Assembly (NCBI RefSeq): GCF_000004195.4
Contig: NC_030684.2
Coordinates: forward strand, 72,895,392-72,959,391
Source: Xenopus tropicalis
Taxonomy: Eukaryota > Chordata > Amphibia > Anura > Pipidae
Length of the DNA stretch: 64,000 nt
Direction: 5' to 3'
Shown: piece after piece, positions 44,508-54,904 of the stretch
Layout: each line of letters starts with the position of its first letter
Numbering within the stretch: the stretch's first letter is position 1
Made by a program: the position numbers and the translations under genes
Notes under the pieces: generated by a model
What the model saw: only the letters and a program-made list of their open reading frames with translations
Told to the model about the DNA's origin: nothing
The model's database searches: none

Positions 44508-44753
44508 TTGATTACTTCGATTATTCTGCGTTATTCTATCAGACCCGCAGACCCACAGGGGAATATCTGTTTGACTATAACGGGAATGAGTTGTTCCACG
44601 TGGATTTGGACTCGAAGTCTGTGGTTTGGACGCTCCCCGGGCTGAGCGAACATGAATCATTTGATCCACAGGGAGCCCTGCAAGATATAAATGTAGCGAG
44701 ATATAACCTGGACATTGGTATAAAGAGATCAAACAGCACAGCAGCGACTAACA
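44508..44753 (+). CDS. MHC class II alpha chain, exon 2 (alpha-1 peptide-binding domain)
   Basis: The exon follows CTTTTAG and encodes 82 codons: VDYFDYSALFYQTRRPTGEY, then FDYNGNELFHVDLDSKSVVW and ALQDINVARYNLDIGIKRSN. This is the beta-sheet plus helix of the class II alpha-1 domain. The domain has no cysteines, as in classical chains rather than DM. Aligned with HLA-DRA, the residues equivalent to peptide-backbone contacts Asn69 and Arg76 are kept (YNL, KRS), while the Asn62 equivalent is Asp (QDI). N-S-T near the end is a glycosylation site at the usual place. The length, 246 nt with phase 1/1, is canonical. The donor GTTAAGT begins at 44754. The alpha-1 domain pairs with a class II beta chain, which is not in this window. 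Confidence 0.9.
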
Positions 44754-45603
44754 GTTAAGTATAGAATTTAATTTGTTCGAAGTGAGCTGAGGGATGAGTA
44801 CTGGGATGGTAATTTTTTAAATGTTTTTATTTTGCATTGTATAACCAACAAAGCAGTAAAACAGACCAAAAGCAACAAATATCTGTAAACAATTGGTATT
44901 GCATAGTGATGAGTGAATCTGTCTCATTTTTCCGAAAAATTCTTGAAATGTGGCTACCACACAAATTTGCAGCGTTTTTTGATGTGACCACAACTTTTTT
45001 GACACAACTGCAAATTTTTTCCTTATGTGACGATAATTACACTGGTGCTGCAAAACCATGTTTATATTTTTAAACAGATAGCTGCTCTTTCTGGTTATTG
45101 TTTATGTGGGGATAAAGCATTTTCACATGTAAATCTGCTCCATGTGTGTGCTTGCAGGCTGACACCATGTCAGAGCATCAAGAAGAAGTTGATAGGAGTG
45201 TAAGTGCCACCTCAGGGGTCCTGGTCGCCTGAGGCGGCCAAGTTGGTGCCACCCCCTCACTTCCCCTATGTGTAGCTTTTTTGCATCAGAGGGGGCATGA
45301 TGGGGGCTGCATTGGTAGTGAAGAGAGTGCTATTGCACTTTCTGCAGTAGAAAAGCTGAAATTCTGATTTAACATTAAGTTACCAGGAGCGGATTTTTGC
45401 CACCCCTGGTAACTTATCCAGGCTGCAGCCTGAGGCAAGTGTCTCAACTCACCTCATGGCAGCAACGCCTCTGATAAATTACCAGTCACAGTTTAACCCT
45501 CCCTATAATAAACTTCCTCTTATTGGAAAGGGAGAGCACCTTTTTAAGACCCAGTGCCAGATCAATAAGGTGGATGATGGATTTGTAGCTTAAAGCTCCC
45601 TTA

Positions 45604-46111
45604 TTAAAGGAGAACTAAAGCTTAACTATAAAAGTAGGCTAGAAATGTTGCCCCATGTTTTGGGCTTTTTTACAGGGATCTGTGCCCCCAAAAATGCTCC
45701 AGTAGCTCCCCATCTTTGGGGGGCACAGATCTTTGCTGCTGATTCACTGCACATGGTCTGTACCATCTAGTAACCCAAAGCAACAAAATCAACACAATCA
45801 AACACACAAAGCTGTGTTTTCAAACCACTGACAAGTAAATGTTCCTGTTGGTGGTTATGGTTTAGTTGACAAGCATCAAACTTTAGTTTACCCCCAATGT
45901 TTCTGTTTAGTGTGGTTCTTTGCTGGCCCAGTAAGAAAGCCTCACCGGATAGAAATGTTCACAGCTGTCCAACAAATAAACTACCAAATATTTCTTTGCA
46001 CATGATCTTTTTATATTTACCAAAAGGTAAGACATTTGAACTTTATTTTATCCATGGTCTGGGCCAATCTACCATTAAATGGTTTATAAACCCATTTTTT
46101 TTTTTTTTTTT
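45604..46111 (+). mobile_element. T2/Kolobok-type MITE (probable)
   Basis: It starts TTAAAGGAGAACTAAAGC, a T2-like terminus with TTAA. Candidate right end CCCTTTAA overlaps the next repeat at 46114-46121. The interior has no coding content. Confidence 0.45.
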
Positions 46112-48043
46112 GCCCTTTAACTGCCAGCCAATTTGGTCAAAGCGGAACTTTTAGTGACAGATCGTTTTTGAACATTTTGCGCTTTTTCACTTTAGGGGCC
46201 TTTTCTAGAGGGTACTTTTAGTTTACCCAGGAAAATAATATATCATTTTTTTCTGCACAACCTAAGCTTTCAAAATATGCGAGAATTTTTCTGTGTAATT
46301 CCACTTCAGTAACAAAATATAGGCTTCTAAATGTCTAAAAAATTAAGAAAAATGTTTTCCATAATATAAACACATATATCAAAAACATGGATTATTTTAT
46401 GGAAGAAAACACAACTGATTTGGAAAGTTCAATGTCTCTTGAATGCGCCAATACCAAATATATATAGTTTTATGGAGATTTCTTGCTTGTATAGCAGTAC
46501 ACTACCAAACTTCCTGTACACTACTTCCTGTACACTACCAAACTTACTGTATAGCAGTACACTACCAAACTTCCAAAGCACTGCTCCAGAAAGCTGCATA
46601 CTTTAGATTTCAAGACCAAATATTCCACTTAGAGTAGGTTTACCCTAGAAAACTAGACATTTTTGGAAAGAACAGATTTTAATGAATCCAAAATAGGCAA
46701 ACTGTCTTTCTACTCCAAATTACCAAGTTGCAATGCTTTCCTAAATATATAAATATTTATGAAAATTTGACATTTTTCAAAATAATTTCAAAGCTTCCAG
46801 TCTACAGCTTTGTATCTCCAACATATCATTAGGTACCAAGATATAACACCCTACATATGAATGCCAGGGGTCCATTATACAGTTTGATACCCAATGTGCA
46901 TAGGTTTACCTATGTGGCATGTAGGGGCCCCAAAATGAAAATACACCCCATGTGGTGTATCATTTGTCATTTCAGTTACTGCAAAATAAACACATTTTAC
47001 CATAGTTTTGGAAAGTACACATTCCTCAGAATCTAAAATCAGTACCCATGTCTTTCTACTCCAAAGTACCAAGCCCAAAGCTTTCCTAAATGTAGCAATT
47101 TTGATGAGCTTTCCGAAAATCACCTCAAAGCTTTTATTTTGCTGCATCCTACCTCCCACATACTATTAGGTACCAAGATAAAACTCCCTAATTATGTACC
47201 CCAGGGGTCCACTCGACAGTTTGATGCTGTGCATAGGTTTACCTAAGTATGTGGCATGTAGGGGCCTCAAGGCGTTCACTCTAAATATGAATGCCAGAGG
47301 TCTACTGAACAGGGATATGCCCAATACGCATAGATATACCAACGTATGCAGTATGTACGGACCCCAAATGAAAATAGTGCATATGAATTTTCTCATTAGC
47401 CAACTCGGTTTCTGCAAACAAGACCCCCTACTTGCATATTATGTGTTGTAATACCCACTAGCTGTACAAACCCCCCTGCTGCGAAAACCAAACCATATAT
47501 TTTTGGAAAGTACACATTCTGAAAAACCTAACATGGGTAAAGACACCTTTCTAAACCAAAGTATCAACCTGCAAAGCTTTCCTAAAGTTAGCATTTTTTA
47601 TGACATATCTAAAAATCACCTAAAAATGTAGCAATTTGCCAAATTTATCTTGCACAATTTCTTACATTCAAACGTAAATCACCCCAAATATGAATGCCAA
47701 AGGTATACTGAACAGTTTGATTCCCAGTATGCTCATGGTTATGTACAGACCCCAAATGAAAGTAATGCATGTGAATTTTCTAGCCTGTCAACTTAGTTTT
47801 GCAAACAGAGCCCCCAGATTGCATATAATGTGTCGTAAGACCCCTTAACTGTATAGAGTACACATTCTGACAAATCAAACATGAGTAAAAGACACCTTTC
47901 TACACCAAACTACCAAACAACAAAGCTTTCCTAAACTTAGCGGCTTTGATGGTGTTTCTGAAAGTCACCTAAAACGTTGCAATTTGCTGCAATTTTTTAC
48001 ATACAATGGCAAATCGCCCTAAATATGAATGCCAGAGGCCTAC

Positions 48044-48600
48044 TGTCAGGTACCTGGTCGTTCGCCTAAGGTAGGCGCGCGTCCGATCGGCAGCGCACGT
48101 TCCGACGGCCGCGCGCGCTCCGTCGCTCGCGCACGTATTGACGCCGGCGTGCGTCGTGACGCCCGCGCGCGCGTTAATGCCGGCGCGCGTCTTGACGCTG
48201 GCGCGCGTCATGACGCCGGCGCGCGCCATGACGCCGGCGTGCGTCTTGACGCCGGCGCAGGCGCATTACGCTCAAAAGGACGCCAAAGGCCTACCAGCAT
48301 TGCGAAGTGATCGTTTCCTTGTGAAAGACGCCAAGCTTGTTTCCTGTGATTGCCTATTTGATTCTCTGACCCGGCCTGACTCTCGATCTTGAAAACTTGC
48401 TGCCTGTACCGACTTCCCGCCTGTCCGACCTCGCTTTTGCCTGCCGATTTTGCTCTGACGTTCCGGTTCGGCACTCCTGCCACTCCTCCACTTGGTTCAA
48501 GTCCTGTTCCATCCTCAGTGGCTGTGATCCTTAGTGGGAGGTGTAGGAGAGGTCCTTCCTCTACGAGTTCTTCCAGTGACGCGCCCGGCTTGTCCTGACA
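48044..48600 (+). repeat. 5' LTR of the Gypsy element (557 bp)
   Basis: TGTCAGG...CCTGACA. It contains seven 18-bp units around TGACGCCGGCGCGCGTC (about 48133-48253), versus two in the 3' LTR. The rest matches the 3' LTR almost exactly. Only 16 bp separate it from the gag ATG. Confidence 0.95.
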
Positions 48601-48616
48601 GTATCACTTCGCCAGT

Positions 48617-51600
48617 ATGGAAGAATCTGAGGAAATTTCTGCTATGCAGCTCCTTACCCAGCAGATGGCGACCCTCACTCGAGCGGTGCAAGAACTACAG
48701 GCAGGTTTCCAAGAAGTTCAAGCCCAGCTACAACCCCTGCCCAGGGATCCTACTGATGCTCCTGTTGCACCCCCACCTGTTGTGGCCCAGCCGCCAATTG
48801 CCAAGCTTAAGCTCTCTCTGCCGGAGCGTTTTCTGGGGGATCGCAAAAAGTTTCGGGCTTTTATGAATAGCTGCAAGCTGGAATTCACACTTAACCCCCA
48901 AGTTTATACAACTGAGCAGTCCAAGGTGGGGTTCGCTATCTCACTCCTGTCCGGGGAGCCACAGACTTGGGCTCATCGTCTTCTGGAACAACAAAGTCCG
49001 TTGTTTAGTGACTCTGCTGCTTTTTTCCAGGCGATGGCGGTATTATACGATGACCCCCAAAGAGAAGCCTCAGCTGAAGCCGCACTCAGATCTTTGTCCC
49101 AGGGTAAACGGCCAGTTGAGGAATACGTTACTGACTTCCGTAGCCACGCTGCAGATACCCGATGGAATCAAGCTGCACTGAAGCATCAATTCAGAATAGG
49201 GTTGTCTGAAGGTCTAAAGGACGAGTTAGCCCGAGTGGGGATTCCCGAAGACTTCGATTCTCTCATCGATGTCATCGTCCAGTTAGACCGACGTTTGAGG
49301 GAGAGGAGACTAGAAAAGTCCGGGACATTTCAACCCAGTTGGCTGCTCCCTAAAGCTCCTCTATTCCCTAAACCCATTTTGGCTCCATCCACCACGGCCT
49401 CGTCATCGGCTGGGGCTGCTGAACCCATGCAAATCGGGCTCATCCGTTCCCCTCTGACTCCCGAAGAGAGGCTACGCAGACGTCGCCTGAACTTGTGCCT
49501 TTACTGTGGTGCCTCTGGTCATCTGCTCCGCACATGCCCGGTGCGACCCACAAGTAAGAGATCTATACCGGGTCTTCTTAGTGCAGAAGCTGTTGATGGA
49601 CTGTCTCTTATGTCAGTTATTACTATTTTGCAGTGGTCAAGAAAGACGCTCCAGACCCCTGCGTTGATTGACTCCGGGGCGTGCGGTTGCTTTATCGATC
49701 GAGACTTCGCCCGTTTTCATGACATTCCTTTAAGACCCAGATCCTGCCCACTGACGGTGAAGTTGGCTGACGGATCTAATATTTCTTCTGGTCCAGTCCT
49801 GTTTGAGACTATTCCTTTGTTAATAAAAATTCAACAGCATACCGAAACCCTATCGTTTAACGTGGTTTCTTCCCCTCTGTATCCTATCATTTTGGGGTTT
49901 CCATGGTTAAAGACTCATAACCCTCTCATCAATTGGGACTCGAATCAAATAACATTTCCCTCTGAGCATTGTCCTTGTTCTGAGTTGGCTCCTGGGAGAT
50001 TGCTGGTTGTGACCCCTGATCCTCGACTCAAACTGGTTCCAGAACCTTACCACGAATTCTTAGATGTCTTTGATGAGAAAGGAGCGGATGTACTTCCTCC
50101 ACATCGGATATATGATTGCCCGGTGGATCTTCTTCCCAGAGCAGCGATCCCATTCGGACGGATCTACCCTCTATCCGAACCTGAACTTAAAGTTCTCAAG
50201 ACCTACATTGAGGAAAACCTTAGGAAAGGATTTATCCGTCCGTCTACCTCTCCTGCTGGGGCAGGTATTTTCTTCGTTGAGAAAAAAGACCATTCCTTAC
50301 GCCCCTGCATAGACTACCGAGATTTGAACAAGGTAACCATTAAGAACCGATATCCGCTACCCCTCATCTCGGAACTGTTTATAAGATTACGTTCAGCACA
50401 TGTATTCACAAAACTAGATCTTCGGGGGGCATACAATTTGGTCCGCATTCGACAAGGAGATGAGTGGAAAACAGCCTTTCGCACCCGATATGGGCACTAT
50501 GAATACCTAGTGATGCCCTTCGGGCTATGCAACGCCCCAGCGACGTTTCAACACTTTGCAAATGATATTTTCAGAGACTTTTTGGATCTTTTCGTTATTA
50601 TTTATCTCGATGATATCTTAATATTTTCATCTTCCTTGGAGGAACACCGACACCACGTCAGACAAGTCTTCTCTCGGTTACGAGCATATAAACTTTTCGC
50701 CAAGCTGGAGAAGTGTGAGTTCGAAAAATCTTCTATAGAGTTCCTAGGCTTTATCATTTCTTCAGACGGAATGTCTATGGACTCTCGCAAGGTCTCTGCG
50801 GTATTAGACTGGCCCGTTCCCAACAGTCGTAAGGCTGTACAAAGATTTGTGGGCTTCGCCAACTTTTACCGAAAGTTCATCAAGAATTTCTCTAAGATAA
50901 TCGCCCCTATCACTGCTCTTACCAGCTCGGTAAAAAGATTCTGCTGGACTTCTGAGGCTCAGCGGGCTTTTTTGGATCTCAAGAATCGTTTTACCTCCGC
51001 TCCCATTCTGAAACATCCAGATCCTACACGGCCGTTTGTTCTAGAGGTGGATGCCTCAGAGTATGCCATCGGAGCTGTGCTATCGCAAAGAAACGATGTA
51101 CAGAGCCTACTTCATCCTATCGCATTTTTCTCTAAAAAGTTATCTTCTTCTAAGCAAAATTACGATGTGGGAGACAGAGAGCTACTTGCGATTAAATCTG
51201 CATTCCAAGAATGGCGACACCTGTTGGAGGGGGCGTCTCACCCTATTTTAGTTTTTTCTGATCACAAGAACTTGGAATATTTACGCTCAGCAAAAAGATT
51301 CCGACCTCGTCAGGCCAGATGGGCACTCTTCTTTTCCAGATTCAACTTCCACGTTACTTTTAGACCAGGTTCCAAGAATGGCAAAGCGGATGCGTTGTCC
51401 CGTCTGTTTTCTGCACCCGAGAATGATTCTGCCGCCAGCACTGTCCTTCATGCCTCCAATTTTCTCCTTCTCCAAGCCGATCTGCTTGACAAGATCCAGA
51501 ACGCCTCCAAGTCTGTGGACAATTTACCTACACATATGGATCGTTGTGGTAATTACCTCATGTCTAATAATAAAATTTTTGTCCCTGAAGACCTGCGCCT

Positions 51601-51715
51601 CGAGGTACTCAGATTTGTCCATGATCATCCTGTTTCCGGCCACCTGGGGGTTCGCAAGACACTAGAACTTGCTAATAGGAATTTTTTTGGCCCGGCATGT
51701 CAAGGGATTGTATGA
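48617..51715 (+). CDS. Gypsy Gag-Pol, part 1: Gag, protease, RT, RNase H, integrase zinc-finger half
   Basis: The frame has 1032 codons from MEESEEISAM. Gag: about residues 1-310, with capsid-like VGFAISLLSGEPQTWA and a zinc knuckle CLYCGASGHLLRTC (C294, C297, H302, C307). Protease: ALIDSGACGCFI (DSG at 352-354). RT: CIDYRDLNKVTIKNRYPLP (about 563) and catalytic YLDD (663-666). RNase H: VDASEYAIGAVLSQ (about 811). The integrase HHCC finger starts (HDHPVSGHLG, about 1002) and the frame is then lost in a run of seven T at 51682-51688; one T fewer than expected puts it out of register and it stops at 51715. Gag and Pol are fused in one frame, as in many chromoviruses. It would make virus-like particles and cDNA. 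Confidence 0.92.
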   Translation: MEESEEISAMQLLTQQMATLTRAVQELQAGFQEVQAQLQPLPRDPTDAPVAPPPVVAQPPIAKLKLSLPERFLGDRKKFRAFMNSCKLEFTLNPQVYTTEQSKVGFAISLLSGEPQTWAHRLLEQQSPLFSDSAAFFQAMAVLYDDPQREASAEAALRSLSQGKRPVEEYVTDFRSHAADTRWNQAALKHQFRIGLSEGLKDELARVGIPEDFDSLIDVIVQLDRRLRERRLEKSGTFQPSWLLPKAPLFPKPILAPSTTASSSAGAAEPMQIGLIRSPLTPEERLRRRRLNLCLYCGASGHLLRTCPVRPTSKRSIPGLLSAEAVDGLSLMSVITILQWSRKTLQTPALIDSGACGCFIDRDFARFHDIPLRPRSCPLTVKLADGSNISSGPVLFETIPLLIKIQQHTETLSFNVVSSPLYPIILGFPWLKTHNPLINWDSNQITFPSEHCPCSELAPGRLLVVTPDPRLKLVPEPYHEFLDVFDEKGADVLPPHRIYDCPVDLLPRAAIPFGRIYPLSEPELKVLKTYIEENLRKGFIRPSTSPAGAGIFFVEKKDHSLRPCIDYRDLNKVTIKNRYPLPLISELFIRLRSAHVFTKLDLRGAYNLVRIRQGDEWKTAFRTRYGHYEYLVMPFGLCNAPATFQHFANDIFRDFLDLFVIIYLDDILIFSSSLEEHRHHVRQVFSRLRAYKLFAKLEKCEFEKSSIEFLGFIISSDGMSMDSRKVSAVLDWPVPNSRKAVQRFVGFANFYRKFIKNFSKIIAPITALTSSVKRFCWTSEAQRAFLDLKNRFTSAPILKHPDPTRPFVLEVDASEYAIGAVLSQRNDVQSLLHPIAFFSKKLSSSKQNYDVGDRELLAIKSAFQEWRHLLEGASHPILVFSDHKNLEYLRSAKRFRPRQARWALFFSRFNFHVTFRPGSKNGKADALSRLFSAPENDSAASTVLHASNFLLLQADLLDKIQNASKSVDNLPTHMDRCGNYLMSNNKIFVPEDLRLEVLRFVHDHPVSGHLGVRKTLELANRNFFGPACQGIV

Positions 51716-53079
51716 AATATGTTACTTCCTGTCAAACATGTGCCAGATTCAAGGATACACATTCCCGACCAATGGGGTTACTTCAACCTCTCCCGGTTCC
51801 TGAGAAACCCTGGGAGAGAATTTCCATGGACTTTATTGTGGAACTGCCCAAGTCGGGGGGTTTTAACACAATCATGGTAGTGGTTGACGGGTTTACCAAG
51901 ATGGCTCACTTTATACCTTTGGTGGGGTTACCATCTGCAGCCACAACGGCAGAAGTATTTATTAAAGAGGTCTTTCGGCTTCACGGCTTACCCAGGGAGA
52001 TAGTGTCTGATCGAGGGTCGCAGTTTACGTCTCGCTTCTGGAGGGCGTTATGTCAGGGACTCCATATTGAGCTCGCCCTGTCCTCTGCTTTTCATCCTCA
52101 GACGAATGGGCAAACAGAACGTACTAATCAGACGTTGGAGCAATATATTAGATGTTTTTCCTCTTATTCTCAGGAAGATTGGTCGGCGCTCTTACCCTTA
52201 GCAGAGTTCTCTTACAATAATGCGGTACATAGCTCCTCCAAACAGACTCCTTTTTTCTCTAACTATGGATTTCATATTACCACTCTGCCAGGCCTAGCAG
52301 AGGTTACGGTTCCTGCAGCTCAGGATAGACTTTCGTTCTTAAAGCATAATTTCGAGTTGCTCCAGCAGACTTTACGGGAGGCTCAAAGGAATTACAAAGG
52401 ATATGCCGATAAGAGACGGAGAAAGAGTCCTGAATTCAAGCTGGGGGATCTCGTTTGGTTATCCACTCGCAACCTCAGGTTATCGTGTCCCTCCAAGAAG
52501 TTGGGCCAAAGGTTTATGGGTCCCTTCCCAATCTTGGAGCAAATTAACTCTGTTACCTTTAAATTGAAGCTGCCTGCTAACCTTCGAATCCATCCTGTGT
52601 TCCACGTCTCTCTTCTAAAGAAAGTGGTGGAGAATCCGTTTCCGGGTCGTATTGGGGCACCTCCAGAGCCAGTGACAGTACAGGGTGTTGAAGAATTCGA
52701 AGTCCAAGCTATTCTCGATTCCAGGTATCGAAGAGGTCGCTTGCAGTATTTGGTCCAGTGGAAGGGCTATACGCCTGAGGACAATTCCTGGGAATCTTCA
52801 ACCAATGTTCATGCTCCTCAACTGATCCGGGCCTTCCATAAGAAATTTCCAGGGAAACCTGCGTCTGGGCGCATCCGGAGGCCGCGCCTTGGGAGGGGGC
52901 AATGTCAGGTACCTGGTCGTTCGCCTAAGGTAGGCGCGCGTCCGATCGGCAGCGCACGTTCCGACGGCTGCGCGCGCTCCGTCGCTCGCGCGCGTCATGA
53001 CGCCGGCGTGCGTCTTGACGCCGGCGCAGGCGCATTACGCTCAAAAGGACGCCAAAGGCCTACCAGCATTGCGAAGTGA
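51697..53079 (+). CDS. Gypsy Pol, part 2: integrase and chromodomain
   Basis: This is the continuation of Pol in the next frame. Residues C12 and C15 (SCQTC) complete the zinc finger begun in part 1. The integrase core has D45 (MDFIVELP), D105 (SDRGSQF) and E141 (GQTERTN), a D-59-D-35-E spacing. A GPY-like segment (GQRFMGPFPILEQIN) and a chromodomain (FEVQAILDSRYRRGRLQYLV, QWKGYTPEDNSWE) follow, so it is a chromovirus likely guided by histone marks. The frame runs about 60 codons into the 3' LTR, where an 18-bp array adds DAGA-type hexapeptides, and stops at 53079. The ATG used here is internal; the natural product is a Gag-Pol fusion. Confidence 0.9.
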   Translation: MSRDCMKYVTSCQTCARFKDTHSRPMGLLQPLPVPEKPWERISMDFIVELPKSGGFNTIMVVVDGFTKMAHFIPLVGLPSAATTAEVFIKEVFRLHGLPREIVSDRGSQFTSRFWRALCQGLHIELALSSAFHPQTNGQTERTNQTLEQYIRCFSSYSQEDWSALLPLAEFSYNNAVHSSSKQTPFFSNYGFHITTLPGLAEVTVPAAQDRLSFLKHNFELLQQTLREAQRNYKGYADKRRRKSPEFKLGDLVWLSTRNLRLSCPSKKLGQRFMGPFPILEQINSVTFKLKLPANLRIHPVFHVSLLKKVVENPFPGRIGAPPEPVTVQGVEEFEVQAILDSRYRRGRLQYLVQWKGYTPEDNSWESSTNVHAPQLIRAFHKKFPGKPASGRIRRPRLGRGQCQVPGRSPKVGARPIGSARSDGCARSVARARHDAGVRLDAGAGALRSKGRQRPTSIAK

Positions 53080-53369
53080 TCGTTTCCTTGTGAAAGACGC
53101 CAAGCTTGTTTCCTGTGATTGCCTATTTGATTCTCTGACCCGGCCTGACTCTCGATCTTGAAAACTTGCTGCCTGTACCGACTTCCCGCCTGTCCGACCT
53201 CGCTTTTGCCTGCCGATTTTGCTCTGACGTTCCGGTTCGGCACTCCTGCCACTCCTCCACTTGGTTCAAGTCCTGTTCCATCCTCAGTGGCTGTGATCCT
53301 TAGTGGGAGGTGTAGGAGAGGTCCTTCCTCTACGAGTTCTTCCAGTGACGCGCCCGGCTTGTCCTGACA
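52903..53369 (+). repeat. 3' LTR of the Gypsy element (467 bp)
   Basis: TGTCAGG...CCTGACA, preceded by a polypurine tract. It is 90 bp shorter than the 5' LTR, exactly five 18-bp units. Confidence 0.95.
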
Positions 53370-53580
53370 CCTACTGAACAGTTTGATGCCCAATATGCAT
53401 AGGTATAACAAAGTATGTGGTTATGTACGGACCCCAAGTTAAAATAGTGCATATGAATTTTTTCACCTGCCAACTCAGCTTCTGCAAACAGAGCCCCTGA
53501 CTGCATATTATGTGCCGTAACCCCCCCTAACTGTACAGAGACCCCCAGAAAACCATATATTTTTGAAAAGTACAATAGTA

Positions 53581-53905
53581 GGGGCACATTTACTAATGCA
53601 CGAATCCGAATCCCGAATGGGAAAAATTCGGATTGGAAACTAAAATGTCGCCGTCTTTTTGTCACCGGCACGACTTTTTCGTATTTTGTGTGACTTTTCC
53701 AACGCCGTCGTGATTTTTTCGTATTGCCTGATTGTAAACGGTGGAAAAACCAATCCGATTTTTCACAACGGCGACGAAAAATTCGTAGAAAATACAAAGT
53801 CGCAATGGCAATGAAAAAGTCGCAACGGCCACGAAAAAGGCACAAAACTACTGATCATTATGAAAAGTACGCATTCGGACGTTCATGGATTAGTAAATGT
53901 GCCCC
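53581..53905. mobile_element. TA-flanked MITE (mariner-type), 325 bp
   Basis: Inverted termini GGGGCACATTTACTAAT are flanked by TA on both sides (53579-53580, 53906-53907). The interior is a large imperfect foldback rich in CGACTTTTTC/GAAAAAGTCG. Confidence 0.85.
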
Positions 53906-54453
53906 TAAAAGAAATGCCACAAACAATGCTAGTGTAAAACTGCAAAATTAAAAAATGAAATACAATCAATGAAATAACAAAATTAATTGTTTTACAGCAT
54001 CTTTAGTGGTCAGAATACCTAATCCAATGGTGACACAAGACAAAATGATAAAATGCAAGTGCAGTCGTGTCTGCTATTAGAAGTCGATCCTGCAACAATC
54101 TACCATTTACTTGCCAGCCCCCATGGCTCCTTGCCAATGGGGTCGGGGGCACATATGACTCTCTACTCCAGCGGCAAACGATGCCAGTGCAGAGAAACTT
54201 TTTTCTGCCAGGGATGTTGGTACTATGGGGTTGGCAGATAAAGCCTTTTCTAAATAACGTAGTACCTACATACTTGGCAGGGAAAGGGCAGGGCATTCCC
54301 TTGGCAGGGAATGGTATGAATCTATAATCATTCCCTTGGATGATGATTCTTTACAATTAAACTCTAATCTTTAAATACTTTCCACCTTTATATTTATATG
54401 GAAAATGAATCACAAAGACACAACTTTTACCCTCTTCAGTTAAAGGAAACTTT

Positions 54454-54857
54454 TAGGGCCAGATTCATGAAATCACGAGTTTGAATCCCGAATGGGATAA
54501 ATTCGGATTGGATACAATAATTTCTTAAGATCGCAAATATCACAAAGCTTACAAAAATTGTATTAGTCACGATAATATCGTATTGGCGATACGAAATTTT
54601 CGTATCGAACGATCGTAAACAGCGGGAAAACCTTTCTGACTTTGATCCTTCTGTGCATGATTTTGGAAGCCTCCCATAGGACTCAATGGCACTCTGCAGC
54701 TCCAACCCGGCCCAAGGAAAGTCTCCCATAGGACTCAATGGCACTCTGCAGCTCCAACCCGGCCCAAGGAAAGTCTCCCATAGGACTCAATGGCACTCTG
54801 CAGCTCCAACCCGGCCCAAGGAAAGTCTCCCATAGGGCTCAATGGCACTCTGCAGCT
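54454..54857. mobile_element. Truncated MITE related to 53581-53905 with a 52-bp tandem repeat
   Basis: TAGGGCCAGATTCATGAA followed by AATCCCGAATGGGA and ATTCGGATTGG resembles the previous MITE. From 54669 a 52-bp unit (CTCCCATAGGACTCAATGG...) repeats 3.6 times (54669, 54721, 54773, 54825). No right terminus was found. Confidence 0.65.
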
Positions 54858-54904
54858 AAAGATTTTTCTTCCTAAATGCCTTTTACCTGTTGCATAATTC
54901 ACTG

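Larger units (their letters stand above)
48044..53369 (+). mobile_element. Ty3/Gypsy chromovirus, nearly complete, 5-bp TSD CCTAC
   Basis: The structure is LTR (48044-48600), gag-pol, polypurine tract (GGGAGGGGG, about 52891-52899) and LTR (52903-53369). Both LTRs begin TGTCAGG and end CCTGACA. CCTAC is duplicated at 48039-48043 and 53370-53374. Outside their repeat array the LTRs showed only one or two base differences on reading, which points to a young insertion. No envelope gene is present. It lies in sense orientation in intron 2 of the MHC gene. Confidence 0.95.
46112..54250 (+). mobile_element. Long repeat of about 380-bp tandem units, copy 2, interrupted by Gypsy and a MITE
   Basis: Same family as 10126-12585: it begins CCCTTTAACTGCCAGCC, contains GTTTACCTATGTGGCATG and ATGTAGGGGCC blocks, and ends near TTCTGCCAGGGATGTTGG...TTGGCAG. 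The Ty3/Gypsy element split it at 48043/53370 and a MITE entered at 53581. Confidence 0.6.

Noticed and set aside
48029..48310. Arg/Ala-rich frame in the 5' LTR as a separate gene
   Set aside because: It is the same sequence as the Pol tail in the 3' LTR and has no independent start signal.
54172..54250. TTTTCTGCCAGGGATGTTGG and TTGGCAGATAAAGCC as a separate hAT
   Set aside because: They match the end sequences of the large tandem-unit repeat (12560-12585), so they are read as its right end.
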